Below are positions 1 through 8,549 of a DNA stretch of 64,000 nucleotides, in pieces (the stretch's first letter is position 1; every line of letters starts with the position of its first letter). Below the pieces are notes generated by a model. The model saw only the letters and a list, made by a program, of their open reading frames with translations, searched no databases and had not been told where the DNA came from. Both the position numbers and the translations under genes were made by a program. Source of the stretch: Bog-756 sp963845485 (GTDB taxonomy: Bacteria > Actinomycetota > Acidimicrobiia > Acidimicrobiales > RAAP-2); NCBI GenBank assembly GCA_963845485.1, contig CAWJSI010000017.1, positions 186,001-250,000 of the forward strand. Reading direction: 5' to 3'.

Positions 1-1
1 C

Positions 2-508
2 GGGGAGACGCCGTGGTCGTCAGAGCAACAAGCCCTGCTCCTCGACGCCGTCCGCACCGGGCGGACCTCGATCCTCGCCGTCCATTCGGCCACGGACGCC
101 TGTTACCAGTGGGACGAGTACCGGCTGCTGGTCGGTGCACGCTTCGACGGCCACCCCTGGACAAGGTCGTGCACCCTCGACGTCGTCGACCCCAACCATC
201 CAGCCACGTCCCACCTGGGTGCTACCTGGAGCTGGCACGACGAGGTGTACACGTTCCGCGAACTCCGTCCCGATGCCGCCGTGCTCTTGCGGGCCCGACC
301 CGACGAGCTCTTCGACGCCGGGCTGGGTGGCAACGGAACGTCCGACGTCATCCAGCCGGCTCACGGATTCCCCCTTTCCTGGTACTTCACCGAAGGCTCG
401 GGGCGGGTCTTTTCAACGTCGCTCGGTCACTTCCCCCACGCCTGGGAGGACATCGACTACCTGCGCCACCTGGCCGGTGGTCTCGAGTGGATCACCGCCG
501 AGACCTGA
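2..508 (+). CDS. ThuA-like domain protein (5' partial)
   Basis: The 5' end is cut off by the window edge, and the visible 168 codons read through in frame to the TGA at 506-508. The segment HSATDACYQWDEY, the following Gly-Ala-x-Phe-x-x-His-Pro-Trp stretch, and a later DELF and GHFPHAW-type ending fit the ThuA/trehalose-utilisation domain, a class I glutamine amidotransferase-like fold often found beside sugar oxidoreductases. In that family the C-terminal part carries the conserved histidine in a G(H)xxxxW context, here GHFPHAW near the end. Its real substrate is unknown. It faces the GH13 gene with only 4 bp between the two stop codons. Confidence 0.65.
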   Translation, partial: GETPWSSEQQALLLDAVRTGRTSILAVHSATDACYQWDEYRLLVGARFDGHPWTRSCTLDVVDPNHPATSHLGATWSWHDEVYTFRELRPDAAVLLRARPDELFDAGLGGNGTSDVIQPAHGFPLSWYFTEGSGRVFSTSLGHFPHAWEDIDYLRHLAGGLEWITAET

Positions 509-517
509 TCGTTCAGG
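504..517. terminator. minimal hairpin spanning two facing stop codons
   Basis: CCTGA at 504-508 pairs with TCAGG at 513-517 around a TCGT loop. Both facing stop codons lie in the arms. No U-tract follows, so a terminator role is inference. Confidence 0.3.
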
Positions 518-2129
518 GATCGTGCTCGACCACGACGCCTTCCCAGCCGCTCAGCCGGAGGTCTCCCCCGATGCGCTCACCTTCCCGGCTCCGGTCGGTG
601 GCGATCCTGATGGTGCCTTCGACCCCGTGCACTACACCGGGATCGTCGGACAAGGCAACCGCCACGGTGATCGTCCGGCCCCGGGACCACGCCCAGGTGC
701 CCGGTGATGCCTCCCGTGTCCGGTAGCCACCCGACCGCAGGTCCGGTTGGCCTTTGCGCCAGGTAATCAGATCGCGGGCCAGGTGCAGCATGGAGTCCGA
801 ATCGGCCCGTTGGTCCTCTACGTTGGCGCCCGTCTGGTCGCCAAGGGGAAGCCACGGGGTCACGCCCGGCGCGGTGAACCCTCCGCCGGGGACGTCCCGC
901 CACGGCATCGGCGTGCGCATACCGTCGCGGCCGGCATACGCCGGCCAGTAGAGGACGCCGAGGGGATCCCGCATGTCCTCTTTGGTCAACTCGACATCGG
1001 CCAGGGCGATCTCGTCACCCTGATAGAGCACCGGCGTTCCCCTGAGGCAGAGCAGCATGACCAGAGCCGCCTTGGCTCGGGTCGGGTCATCCCCGGCCCA
1101 CCGCGTCATGAAGCGCGACATGTCGTGGTTCGAGCCGGTCCACACCGGCCAGGACCCATCGGGCAGGAACCGCTCGGTGTCCTCAACGATGGTCCGCATC
1201 TCCTCAGCGACGAGTGGCGAGTTGATGAAGGGGAAGTTGAAGGCCAGGTGCAGCTCGTCGTGACCGTCGCCGTAGTAGGCGGCCAGTGCCTCGATGGGCT
1301 CGACCGGCGTCTCCCCCACCAGCATGGCGCCCCGATAGCCGTCGACGAGCGTCCGCCACCGCCGGATCACCTCGTGCACCTCGGGTCGGTTGCCGTTGTA
1401 GACGGGCCGCTGGCCGAAGAGCTGGACGTCGAGGGGATCGGACTCGGTGGCCGGCGGGTTGTCACGCAGCAAAGCGTCCTTGATGATGATGTTGCACACA
1501 TCGATCCGGAAGCCCGACACCCCGCGGTCCAGCCAGTAGGTCATGATCCCGTCGAAGGCCTCACGCACTTCCTCGTTCCACCAGTTGAGGTCCGGCTGTT
1601 CCACCAGATGGTTGTGGAGGTAGTACTGACCCGTGGCGTCATCGAAGGTCCAGGCCGACCCGCCGAAGCTGGAGACCCAGTTGTTGGGGGGTCCTCCGTC
1701 GGGCTTGGGATCAGCCCAGACGTACCAGGAACGGTGCGCGGCGGACCGCGATGATCGGGAGTCGATGAACCATGGGTGCTCCACGCTGGTGTGGTTGGGA
1801 ACCAGGTCCATCAGCACTCGCATACCCCGGCGCCGGGCCTCGGCGATGAGACGGTCGAGGTCGTCGGCCGTGCCGAGGTCGGGCTGCACGGCGTAGAAGT
1901 CGGCGACGTCATACCCCCAGTCGGCGTTGGGCGAGACCGTCACCGGGCTCAGCCAGATCCCGTCGATGCCCAACCACGACAGGTGGTCGAGGTGTTCGAT
2001 GATCCCCGGCAGGTCACCGACTCCGTCCCCGTTGGTGTCCGCGAATGATCGCGGATAGATCTGGTAGAGGATGCCCGTCTTCCACCACGGTTCTCGTTCC
2101 CACGCTGCTCCGTCGGGCACGCTACCCAC
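513..2129 (-). CDS. GH13 alpha-glucosidase / oligo-1,6-glucosidase-like
   Basis: A 538-residue cytoplasmic glycoside hydrolase family 13 enzyme that should hydrolyse or transfer alpha-glucosyl units from maltose- or isomaltose-type oligosaccharides. The N-terminal YQIYPRSF, the DLVPNHTS block (about residues 108-115), GFRID with the nucleophile Asp210, VGET with the acid/base Glu273 and SNHD with Asp336 are all present, so the catalytic triad is intact. There is no signal peptide. The GTG start overlaps the end of the upstream PhyH gene by 8 bp, which implies one transcript. The exact GH13 specificity (alpha-glucosidase, sucrose or trehalulose hydrolysis) cannot be fixed by eye. Confidence 0.88.
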   Translation of the reverse strand: MGSVPDGAAWEREPWWKTGILYQIYPRSFADTNGDGVGDLPGIIEHLDHLSWLGIDGIWLSPVTVSPNADWGYDVADFYAVQPDLGTADDLDRLIAEARRRGMRVLMDLVPNHTSVEHPWFIDSRSSRSAAHRSWYVWADPKPDGGPPNNWVSSFGGSAWTFDDATGQYYLHNHLVEQPDLNWWNEEVREAFDGIMTYWLDRGVSGFRIDVCNIIIKDALLRDNPPATESDPLDVQLFGQRPVYNGNRPEVHEVIRRWRTLVDGYRGAMLVGETPVEPIEALAAYYGDGHDELHLAFNFPFINSPLVAEEMRTIVEDTERFLPDGSWPVWTGSNHDMSRFMTRWAGDDPTRAKAALVMLLCLRGTPVLYQGDEIALADVELTKEDMRDPLGVLYWPAYAGRDGMRTPMPWRDVPGGGFTAPGVTPWLPLGDQTGANVEDQRADSDSMLHLARDLITWRKGQPDLRSGGYRTREASPGTWAWSRGRTITVAVALSDDPGVVHGVEGTIRIATDRSREGERIGGDLRLSGWEGVVVEHDP

Positions 2130-3027
2130 CGACCCTTTCTGCCTGCCTCCAGGGCGTCATGTCCAGACTCGGATAGCGGGCCCCGACACCCCGCAGGGTC
2201 TCGGCGTCCCAGTAGGGGTGGCCGGGCTCGGGGAAGCCCAAGGCACAGAGCTGGCGCACCGTCGCCTCTTCCATGAACCGGTACCACGCCATGGACTCGG
2301 CACCCTGGGGCCAGGCCTGATACCCCAGCCAGTCCGTTCCGACGGGCTTGAAGGCGACGTGGAGCATGTAGCGGACCGTGGCCGGCTCGGTCAGTGCCGT
2401 CCCCCGGTGGTACACATCGGGTCGGTAGGCCAGCACCGATCCAGCCGGCCCGGCTGCCGCCTCCTCGGCGTCGTACAGCGGGGCGTACTCCGAGAGGCTC
2501 AGGTACGTACGTTCGACCGGGATGTCGCCGGTGAGACGACGCGAGACAATACGGGTGGCGGCCCGTTCGGGGGTCACGTCACTCAGGTAGACGAACAGCT
2601 CGAGGTGCTGATAGCCGACGTCGGCGCGGGGTACCACCAGGGTGTGGTTGCCGTAGTCGACATGGAGCAACTGCTCGTAGTCCGGATGGCCGTCAGAGAA
2701 CTTGGCGCTGGCCATGCCTTGGTAGAGGCGGACATCCTCAGTTCCGAGGAGCTCCTGGGCCAGGTCGATGAGCGCGTCGTGTAGGAACAACCGGTTGAGC
2801 GCCATGCTCTCGAACGGGAAGACGGGCTTCTTCACATCCCAGCGCACGGTATCGGCACCGTCGGGTGAGTCCTTTGCGGCGCGGACGGCCTCCACGGTCG
2901 GAAACACGGCGGCCACGGCCTCGGTTGCCGCCGCGATCTCCTCGGCGGTGAAGACGTCCTCCAGGAGGCACCACCCATCGGTGTGCCACTGGTGACGCGG
3001 CGCATCATCGAGGAGGTAGCGAGCCAT
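2122..3027 (-). CDS. phytanoyl-CoA dioxygenase (PhyH) family protein
   Basis: A 301-residue Fe(II)/2-oxoglutarate dioxygenase of the PhyH family, which typically hydroxylates lipids or other small molecules. The iron-binding HxD motif appears as LLHVDYG and the distal His as DVYHRG; a following TVRYML supplies the Arg expected to hold 2-oxoglutarate. It is the first gene of a two-gene unit with the GH13 enzyme. Upstream on the minus strand a GTGACA-like -35 and a TAGACA -10 end 6 nt before the ATG, so the mRNA may be leaderless. The substrate is not predictable; the sugar-enzyme neighbour does not fit phytanoyl-CoA well. Confidence 0.82.
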   Translation of the reverse strand: MARYLLDDAPRHQWHTDGWCLLEDVFTAEEIAAATEAVAAVFPTVEAVRAAKDSPDGADTVRWDVKKPVFPFESMALNRLFLHDALIDLAQELLGTEDVRLYQGMASAKFSDGHPDYEQLLHVDYGNHTLVVPRADVGYQHLELFVYLSDVTPERAATRIVSRRLTGDIPVERTYLSLSEYAPLYDAEEAAAGPAGSVLAYRPDVYHRGTALTEPATVRYMLHVAFKPVGTDWLGYQAWPQGAESMAWYRFMEEATVRQLCALGFPEPGHPYWDAETLRGVGARYPSLDMTPWRQAERVGG

Positions 3028-3081
3028 GGCCTTTGTCTACCAGCGCCATCTGGCGACTGTCACGATGAGGGTTCGTGGGAG

Positions 3082-4602
3082 TCAGCCGGTGGGCAGTGGC
3101 GCAAAGGGTTGGACGTTCACCCAACAGGTGAACTGGGGGATGTTGTTCTTGGGCATCTTGCAGTCCGTCGATACCGGGTTGTTGACGTGGAGGCGCACCA
3201 CCTGGAACTGGGTGGGCCCATAGCGTTTGTTGGGTCCGAACGTGAGCACCGGTGTGTTGGTGCCTGGGTAGTTCTTGATCTTGGACATCGCGGTGACGAA
3301 GGTGCGGCGGTTGAGATCGGGCCCAGCCGCCTTGGCCGCGGTAGCGAACAGGCGGATGGCCTGACACCAGCCTTGAATCGGACCCTGCTCCTCGATGAAG
3401 TCGGACAGATTGCCCGGCGGTATCTGGGGATAGGCCTTGTGCCAGACCACCCAACAGCTCCGCACCGCGGTGTCGTAGCCACCCTGACTCTGGGGACGGT
3501 CGTCGTCGATGCCGCTGAGGGTCTCGGTGGTCACACCCTCTTGGCCGTCTAGCGCCTTGGCGTAGGGCACGGGCAGAAGGCCGAGGGACGACTCGATGCT
3601 CGACTCGTAATCACTGAGCAGTAGCCGGGGGAAGTACTGCTGATCCGTCTCGGCCTGCAGCACCGGGTAGAAGACGTTGAAGGGGATCAGCGGGATGACC
3701 GAGGTGACCCCGGCGCTGCGGAGCTGTTGGACCACCAGGGGTGCCTGGGTGTCGGTGGTGGCCGTATCGTTCGGATCCGAGGCGATGGTCTCGACGACTG
3801 GGGTCACCCCCGCCCTGCTCAGGTCCGGGAGCAGGTACTTCTTCAGGGCCAGCTGGTCCGAGGCCCGGTCCCCGGCCACGACGCCCACCTTCTTCCCCTC
3901 CAGCAGCTGGGAGCTCAGTCCCCAGTTGACTACGGCCTGAAGGACGGTGGCCTGGTCCGGGCCGGTCCACCACAGGTACGGCGATCCCTGATTGGTCCAG
4001 TTGGTGACGGTGGTCCACTGGCCGATCATCGGCGTGTGCCCCTCCTGGGTCACACACAGCTGGTTGTCACCCGTCCAGTCCCCGATTCCGTCCAGCACGG
4101 CAAAGGCGGCGGGCGAACCCTCGGTCCAGTTCTTGCACAGGGCACGCATGGCCGACTCGTTGGTGGGGTCGAAGTTGGCGATGATCGGATTGATCTTCCG
4201 GCCGTTGATCCCTCCGGCCTTGTTGATCTGCTTGACGAAGAGCAGGATGGCCTTGGTCTGTTCGCCGTACTCGGCGTCCTGGGCGAAGCCCTCCTTACCG
4301 GCCAGGGAGCCGAGGGACACCACGGGAAGTACCACGTTGATCGACTTCTGGGACACGCCCCGAGTCGAAGTGCTGGCACTGCTCACCGGCGACGGGCCCG
4401 AACCGTTGGACGACGACCCGCCGCTCGACGCCGCCGCCACCGGGGTACTGGAGGGGGCGGCGGCCACCCAGACCACCGTTCCGATGAGCACGGCCCCCAC
4501 CATGCCGAGCGTGCGCAGTTGCGTGGAGCGCGAGCGTCGCATGAAGTGACCCCACGAACGGGTCAGGCCTCTCAGCGGATTCCAACGACTGCTCCCTCGC
4601 AT
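3082..4602 (-). CDS. ABC transporter substrate-binding protein (Liv/peripla_BP_6 type)
   Basis: A 506-residue extracytoplasmic solute-binding protein. It has a basic N-terminus, one hydrophobic helix (GMVGAVLIGTVVWVAAA) and a Ser/Gly-rich linker before the mature domain, which starts around ...KSINVVLPVVSLG. INKAGGINGRKI is the usual signature of branched-chain amino-acid-type binding proteins. The chosen ATG has an AAGGAG site 6 nt upstream; an internal Met 21 residues in is a possible alternative. No permease or ATPase of the Liv type is adjacent, since the divergent neighbours encode an ABC-2 exporter, so it probably serves a transporter encoded elsewhere, possibly the one at 25346-28961. 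Confidence 0.8.
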   Translation of the reverse strand: MRGSSRWNPLRGLTRSWGHFMRRSRSTQLRTLGMVGAVLIGTVVWVAAAPSSTPVAAASSGGSSSNGSGPSPVSSASTSTRGVSQKSINVVLPVVSLGSLAGKEGFAQDAEYGEQTKAILLFVKQINKAGGINGRKINPIIANFDPTNESAMRALCKNWTEGSPAAFAVLDGIGDWTGDNQLCVTQEGHTPMIGQWTTVTNWTNQGSPYLWWTGPDQATVLQAVVNWGLSSQLLEGKKVGVVAGDRASDQLALKKYLLPDLSRAGVTPVVETIASDPNDTATTDTQAPLVVQQLRSAGVTSVIPLIPFNVFYPVLQAETDQQYFPRLLLSDYESSIESSLGLLPVPYAKALDGQEGVTTETLSGIDDDRPQSQGGYDTAVRSCWVVWHKAYPQIPPGNLSDFIEEQGPIQGWCQAIRLFATAAKAAGPDLNRRTFVTAMSKIKNYPGTNTPVLTFGPNKRYGPTQFQVVRLHVNNPVSTDCKMPKNNIPQFTCWVNVQPFAPLPTG

Positions 4603-4859
4603 GCCTTGCTCCTTGATCGACGCCCGTACCGTACCGCCACCCGCGCCGCGGCGCGTGACCGTAGTGCCAGCGACAGTGTCGGCGTCGCGCCAGTGGCCGA
4701 CAAGGCGAATGGTGACTAGTGCGGAATGTCGTCCGACCGCATCAGTTGGTTAGGTTTGGTGGCGGTCCCGTCGATGGCGCGGGAACCAGGTCCGGGGGGA
4801 CGGCCGCCCCGGTCTGTTCGACGAAACGTCGGGAACATCCGACAAGGAGAGCACCGGAG
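4603..4859. promoter_or_regulatory. divergent intergenic region, binding protein / exporter
   Basis: 257 bp between oppositely oriented genes. On the minus strand a TACGGT box lies about 30 nt before the binding-protein ATG. On the plus strand TAGGTT (4751-4756) is a possible -10 for the exporter genes. There is a perfect 14-bp GC palindrome, CGCGCCGCGGCGCG (4642-4655), and a GACAGTGTC element (4672-4680). Which of these are functional is unknown. Confidence 0.4.
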
Positions 4860-5936
4860 ATGAGTGCAGCACCCCCCGATCGACCCGGCGAGAGCCTCCT
4901 CGATCCGGGCACCAGCGGTGGCACCGGGCTCTCCGTGGCGGCGACTCCCTCCGTACCGACGGGGGCCGCGGCCGTCGAGGTGGCCGATCTGGTCAAGCGC
5001 TACCCCAAGGCACCGAAGGACTCGTTGGCTGGGGTCTCCTTCCAGGTCCGCCAAGGCGAGGTCTTCGGGTTCCTCGGGCCCAACGGGGCGGGCAAGACCA
5101 CGACCATCGGAATCCTCACCACCCGGATTCGCCCTACGGGCGGCCGGGCCCAGGTGGCCGGGGTGGATGTGGTGGCAGATCCCGTTGGTGCCCGTCGGTT
5201 GCTCGGCGTGGTTCCCCAGATCAACAACCTCGACCGATCGCTCTCCGTGCGCCAGAACCTGCTCTTCCACGCCAGCTACCACGGGGTACCCAAGGCCCGC
5301 CGGGTGGAGTTGGCCGACGCCCTGCTCGAGCAGTTCGGACTGGCGGACCGTCCGGGAGGTCGGCCCGACGACTTCTCGGGAGGGCAGATCCAGCGGATGA
5401 TGATTGCCCGGGCGCTCATGCACTCACCGGCGGTGCTCTTCCTCGATGAGCCCTCGACCGGCCTCGATCCTGCCGCCCGCCTCTTCTTGTGGGAGAAGGT
5501 GGCTGAACTGAAGGCAGGTGGGACCACGGTAGTGATCACCACCCACGACATGGACGAGGCCGCGGCACTGAGCGACCGGGTCGCCATCATCGACCACGGG
5601 ACGCTCCTGGCCCTCGACACCCCCACCGCCTTGGTGAAGGGCATGACCGGTGAGCGCACCCTCGACTGCACCGTGGAGCCCACTGCGGGTGCCGAGGCGG
5701 CCACCGTCATCGCAGCGCTCGTCGGTCTCCCCGGGGTGAGCCAGGCCGATGAGTTGGACGACCCCTCCGGGACAGGGTGGCGCTTCCGGATCTACGTGGC
5801 GGGTGAAGCGGCCACCTTCGTCGCTCCGGTAGCCCAGGCCATCAGCACCTCCGGCGGCAAGCTGACCGATGCCCGCCTGGGTGAGCCCAACCTGGAGGAC
5901 GTCTTCATCCACCTGACCGGAAGAGCACTGCGATGA
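4860..5936 (+). CDS. ABC-2 type exporter ATP-binding protein (DrrA-like)
   Basis: A 358-residue ATPase that would energise the membrane partner encoded immediately downstream. It shows Walker A GPNGAGKTTT, Q-loop VVPQ, signature FSGGQIQR, Walker B LFLDEP, D-loop STGLD and H-loop TTHDMDEA, followed by a C-terminal regulatory domain typical of daunorubicin-resistance-type ATPases. The ATG at 4860 is preferred because AAGGAG lies 10 nt upstream; the frame is open further 5' but without a ribosome site. Its TGA overlaps the permease ATG by 4 nt, so the two are translationally coupled. The exported compound is unknown. Confidence 0.9.
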   Translation: MSAAPPDRPGESLLDPGTSGGTGLSVAATPSVPTGAAAVEVADLVKRYPKAPKDSLAGVSFQVRQGEVFGFLGPNGAGKTTTIGILTTRIRPTGGRAQVAGVDVVADPVGARRLLGVVPQINNLDRSLSVRQNLLFHASYHGVPKARRVELADALLEQFGLADRPGGRPDDFSGGQIQRMMIARALMHSPAVLFLDEPSTGLDPAARLFLWEKVAELKAGGTTVVITTHDMDEAAALSDRVAIIDHGTLLALDTPTALVKGMTGERTLDCTVEPTAGAEAATVIAALVGLPGVSQADELDDPSGTGWRFRIYVAGEAATFVAPVAQAISTSGGKLTDARLGEPNLEDVFIHLTGRALR

Positions 5937-6757
5937 CCATGACCGTCGAGCCCACTGCCGCCGACCCGCTCGAACACCTTCCCCACTGGGGGCCGTGGAA
6001 GACTGGGTTCGCCATCTTGCGGCGCGACCTGTTCGTCACCGGTCGCGAGTTCCCAGTCTTCTTGGCCCAGGTCATCCTGCAACCGCTCTTCTTGTTGTTC
6101 GTGTTCGGCAAAGTGCTGACCGAACTGGGCTACGCCCGACCCGGTTACGAACAGGTCCTCTTCCCCGGGCTGGTGGCCCTGGCCGCTGTCCTGACCGGAC
6201 TGCAGAGCACCGCGCTACCCCTCGTCATCGAATTCTCCTACAGCAATGAGATCGAGGATCGGCTGCTGGCCCCCCTCCCCATCGGGGCGGTGGCCGTTGA
6301 GAAGGTGGTCTTCGCCGCCATGCGGGCGTGTGTGGCCGCAGCGGTGATGTTCCCCGTCGGGGTGTGGATCCTCGGCTCGATCCCCTGGCAGGCGTCTACG
6401 GCGGCGGCCGTGGTGGTCATGGTGGTGCTCGGGTCGCTCATCGGGGCGGCCATGGGCCTGATCCTCGGCACGTACGTGCCCCCGAACCGGATCAGCGTCA
6501 CCTTGACCCTTGTCATCACACCGCTCATCTTCACCGGGTCCAGTCAGTATCCATGGCCGTCCCTCGGAAGCCTCCGGTGGTTCCAGGTGCTCTCCGCCCT
6601 CAATCCGATGACCTATGTCAGTGAGGGGTTGCGGGGGCTGATGGCGCCGAACGTGCCCCACATCCAGACCTGGATCTGCTTCGTCGTGGCCATCGGTTCC
6701 CTGGCCATCCTCACCGCCGTCGGTATGGTCGGCTTCATCCGGCGCGCCCTCGGCTGA
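5933..6757 (+). CDS. ABC-2 type transporter permease (DrrB-like)
   Basis: A 274-residue integral membrane protein with about six hydrophobic segments, from VILQPLFLLFVFGKVL to the C-terminal FVVAIGSLAILTAVGMVGF. PLIFTGSSQYPW followed by LSALNPMTYVSEGLRG is the conserved ABC-2 membrane signature. It forms the transport channel for the ATPase upstream, with which it overlaps by 4 nt (ATGA). A drug- or lipid-export role is inferred from the family only. Confidence 0.88.
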   Translation: MTMTVEPTAADPLEHLPHWGPWKTGFAILRRDLFVTGREFPVFLAQVILQPLFLLFVFGKVLTELGYARPGYEQVLFPGLVALAAVLTGLQSTALPLVIEFSYSNEIEDRLLAPLPIGAVAVEKVVFAAMRACVAAAVMFPVGVWILGSIPWQASTAAAVVVMVVLGSLIGAAMGLILGTYVPPNRISVTLTLVITPLIFTGSSQYPWPSLGSLRWFQVLSALNPMTYVSEGLRGLMAPNVPHIQTWICFVVAIGSLAILTAVGMVGFIRRALG

Positions 6758-6820
6758 ACGTCCGACTCCGATCGCTTGAGTGACACCGGGCCACACAGCG
6801 CTAGGTCCACTCTCCCTCGC

Positions 6821-6833
6821 TACGCTGCGCCCA
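6821..6833 (+). promoter_or_regulatory. leaderless-type -10 box (TACGCT, 7 nt spacer)
   Basis: TACGCT at 6821-6826 stands 7 nt before the ATG at 6834, and no Shine-Dalgarno sequence lies between. One of a repeated arrangement in this window. Confidence 0.5.
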
Positions 6834-7628
6834 ATGGACAAGGAGCTCTGGGGCCTGCTCGACGCCTCCACGTGGGAGCGGCTGGTGGTCGTGTCCCCCC
6901 ATTTCGACGACGCCGCCCTTGGTGCCGCTCACCTGCTCGACACCTATCCGGGGAGCACCGTGATCACCGTCCTGGGCGGGCGGCCGTCGTCCTATCCCGA
7001 CGAGGTGACGAGGTGGGACGCAGCCGGCGGATTCGCGGCCGGCGACGATGTGGTGGGGGTCCGCCAGCGGGAGGACCGGGCGGCCATGGGACTACTCGGA
7101 GCAGAACCCGTGTGGCTCGACTTCCCCGACCATCAGTACCTGGCTCCGGGCGACCAGCCGTCGCCCAACGATGTGGCCCCAGCACTGTTAGCGGCAATCA
7201 TGGCGGTGCGGCCGAGCGCGGTGTTCTTACCCATGGGCCTCGCCCACCCCGACCACGTGCTGACGCACCGGGCCGGACTGGTAGCGAGGGAGCGACTGCT
7301 CGTCGGCCTCGGCGTCGACGCCGAGAGGACCGAGACCGTCCCGGACGACCCGGGACCGGAGTGGCTCTGCTACGAAGACGCCGGCTACAAGCACCTACCG
7401 GGGATGTTGGCCCGACGGGTTGCCGAACTCGTCGCTAGTGGACTGTGGCCGACCCCGGCGGTGGTGCCGGTCCGCGCGGACATGGCCGCCAAACGGCTCG
7501 CCATCATGGCCTACACCAGTCAGGTCGGCCCCCTCGAACGCGATATGCACCTGTCCGAGCATCTGGCGGCCAACACGCCCGAGCAGTACTGGCGGCTCAG
7601 CCCGCCCCCTCCAGGCTGGACGGCGTAA
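6834..7628 (+). CDS. PIG-L/LmbE family deacetylase
   Basis: A 264-residue zinc-dependent N-deacetylase-like protein. The family motif P-H-x-D-D appears as SPHFDDAALG at residues 20-29 and the second metal-binding segment as GLAHPDHVLTHR, so the zinc site looks complete. Members act on N-acetylglucosaminyl lipids or thiols such as mycothiol precursors; this protein lacks enough landmarks to call it MshB. The ATG at 6834 is chosen because a TACGCT -10 box ends 7 nt upstream, suggesting a leaderless transcript independent of the exporter genes. Confidence 0.8.
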   Translation: MDKELWGLLDASTWERLVVVSPHFDDAALGAAHLLDTYPGSTVITVLGGRPSSYPDEVTRWDAAGGFAAGDDVVGVRQREDRAAMGLLGAEPVWLDFPDHQYLAPGDQPSPNDVAPALLAAIMAVRPSAVFLPMGLAHPDHVLTHRAGLVARERLLVGLGVDAERTETVPDDPGPEWLCYEDAGYKHLPGMLARRVAELVASGLWPTPAVVPVRADMAAKRLAIMAYTSQVGPLERDMHLSEHLAANTPEQYWRLSPPPPGWTA

Positions 7629-7638
7629 CCTCAGCGCC
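7626..7638 (+). promoter_or_regulatory. leaderless-type -10 box (TAACCT, 7 nt spacer)
   Basis: TAACCT at 7626-7631 overlaps the stop codon of the deacetylase gene and sits 7 nt before the ATG of the mini-ORF at 7639. Confidence 0.45.
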
Positions 7639-7722
7639 ATGATCCCGAACTTCCCTCGACGGCATCGCCGCGTTCCGATCGCTCTCCGTCCCCCTGTCCT
7701 CGCCCTCCTGGTCCTCCCATGA
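7639..7722 (+). CDS. 27-residue leader mini-ORF overlapping the SDR start
   Basis: The ATG at 7639 follows a TAACCT box by 7 nt and opens a 27-codon frame that is Arg-rich at the start (PRRHRR) and hydrophobic at the end (VLALLVLP). Its TGA overlaps the ATG of the SDR gene as ATGA. No ribosome site precedes the SDR ATG, so SDR translation may depend on this small frame. It resembles no known peptide. It could be a coupling or attenuation leader, or simply the sequence required to start a leaderless mRNA. Confidence 0.4.
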   Translation: MIPNFPRRHRRVPIALRPPVLALLVLP

Positions 7723-8549
7723 CCGAACACTCCTCCGCCGTCGCACCGACACTTGGCCCAGGCGCCATTGCCCTCGTGACCGGGGCTTCGTCGGGCATCG
7801 GTGCCGCCACAGCCCGGCTCCTGGCCGCAGGAGGGACGACGGTGGCCCTCGTGGCCCGGCGCGCCGAACGTCTGGAGCAAGTGGCCGAGGACTGTCGGCT
7901 CACCGCACCGCGATCGCGAGCCTGGGCCGCCGATCTCGAGGACACCAACCGAGCCGCGTCGCTCGCCCTCCAAATCTGGGACGAACTTGGACCCCTCGAT
8001 GTCGTGGTCAATAACGCAGCCATACCGATGCGCCGACCGGCCCAGCGGCTCACGATGGCCGAGGTCGAACGGACGATGACTGTGAACTTCTATTCACCGG
8101 TGGCCATCACCCTGGCACTACTCCCCCGGATGCTGGCACGAGGCGAGGGAACGATCGTCAACGTGTCGAGCATGGGCGGCCGGCTCGGCATCACAGCCGA
8201 AGCCGCTTACAGCGCGTCCAAGTTCGCCCTGGCCGGGTGGAGCGAGTCGCTCGCCGTCGACCTGTGGGGTACCGGCGTCCGGATCAAGCTGGTCCTGCCC
8301 GGTGCCTTCGATACCGAGATCTGGGACCAACCCGGCAACGACACCGCCCCATACTCGGGTCCGTTAGCACCGCCCGAGGAGGGAGCCGCGGGCATCGTGG
8401 AAAGCATCTCCAGCGAACGGTTCGAGCACTACGTGCCCGACATGAAAGCGGTGGTGGAGATGAAGACAAACGACATCGACGGATTCATGGCCGGCATGAG
8501 GGCCATGGCCGCTGCTCCCTCGTCCAAGGCCCCCGAACACCCAAGCTGA
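7719..8549 (+). CDS. short-chain dehydrogenase/reductase (SDR)
   Basis: A 276-residue classical SDR that should interconvert an alcohol and a ketone with NAD(P). It has TGASSGIG (cofactor loop), an NNAA motif, the catalytic Ser in NVSSMGG, and YSASK with Tyr and Lys. An Arg pair after the second strand (VARRAERL) favours NADP(H). It is clearly paralogous to the SDR at 23160-23978, sharing the stretches around IPxRR, LALLPxML and ESxAVDLW. Its ATG overlaps the stop of the upstream mini-ORF, and no Shine-Dalgarno sequence is visible. Confidence 0.88.
   Translation: MTEHSSAVAPTLGPGAIALVTGASSGIGAATARLLAAGGTTVALVARRAERLEQVAEDCRLTAPRSRAWAADLEDTNRAASLALQIWDELGPLDVVVNNAAIPMRRPAQRLTMAEVERTMTVNFYSPVAITLALLPRMLARGEGTIVNVSSMGGRLGITAEAAYSASKFALAGWSESLAVDLWGTGVRIKLVLPGAFDTEIWDQPGNDTAPYSGPLAPPEEGAAGIVESISSERFEHYVPDMKAVVEMKTNDIDGFMAGMRAMAAAPSSKAPEHPS

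Noticed and set aside
4642..4655. Perfect 14-bp palindrome CGCGCCGCGGCGCG as an operator
   Set aside because: All G and C in a GC-rich gap, so it can arise by chance; no second copy or clear position relative to a promoter.
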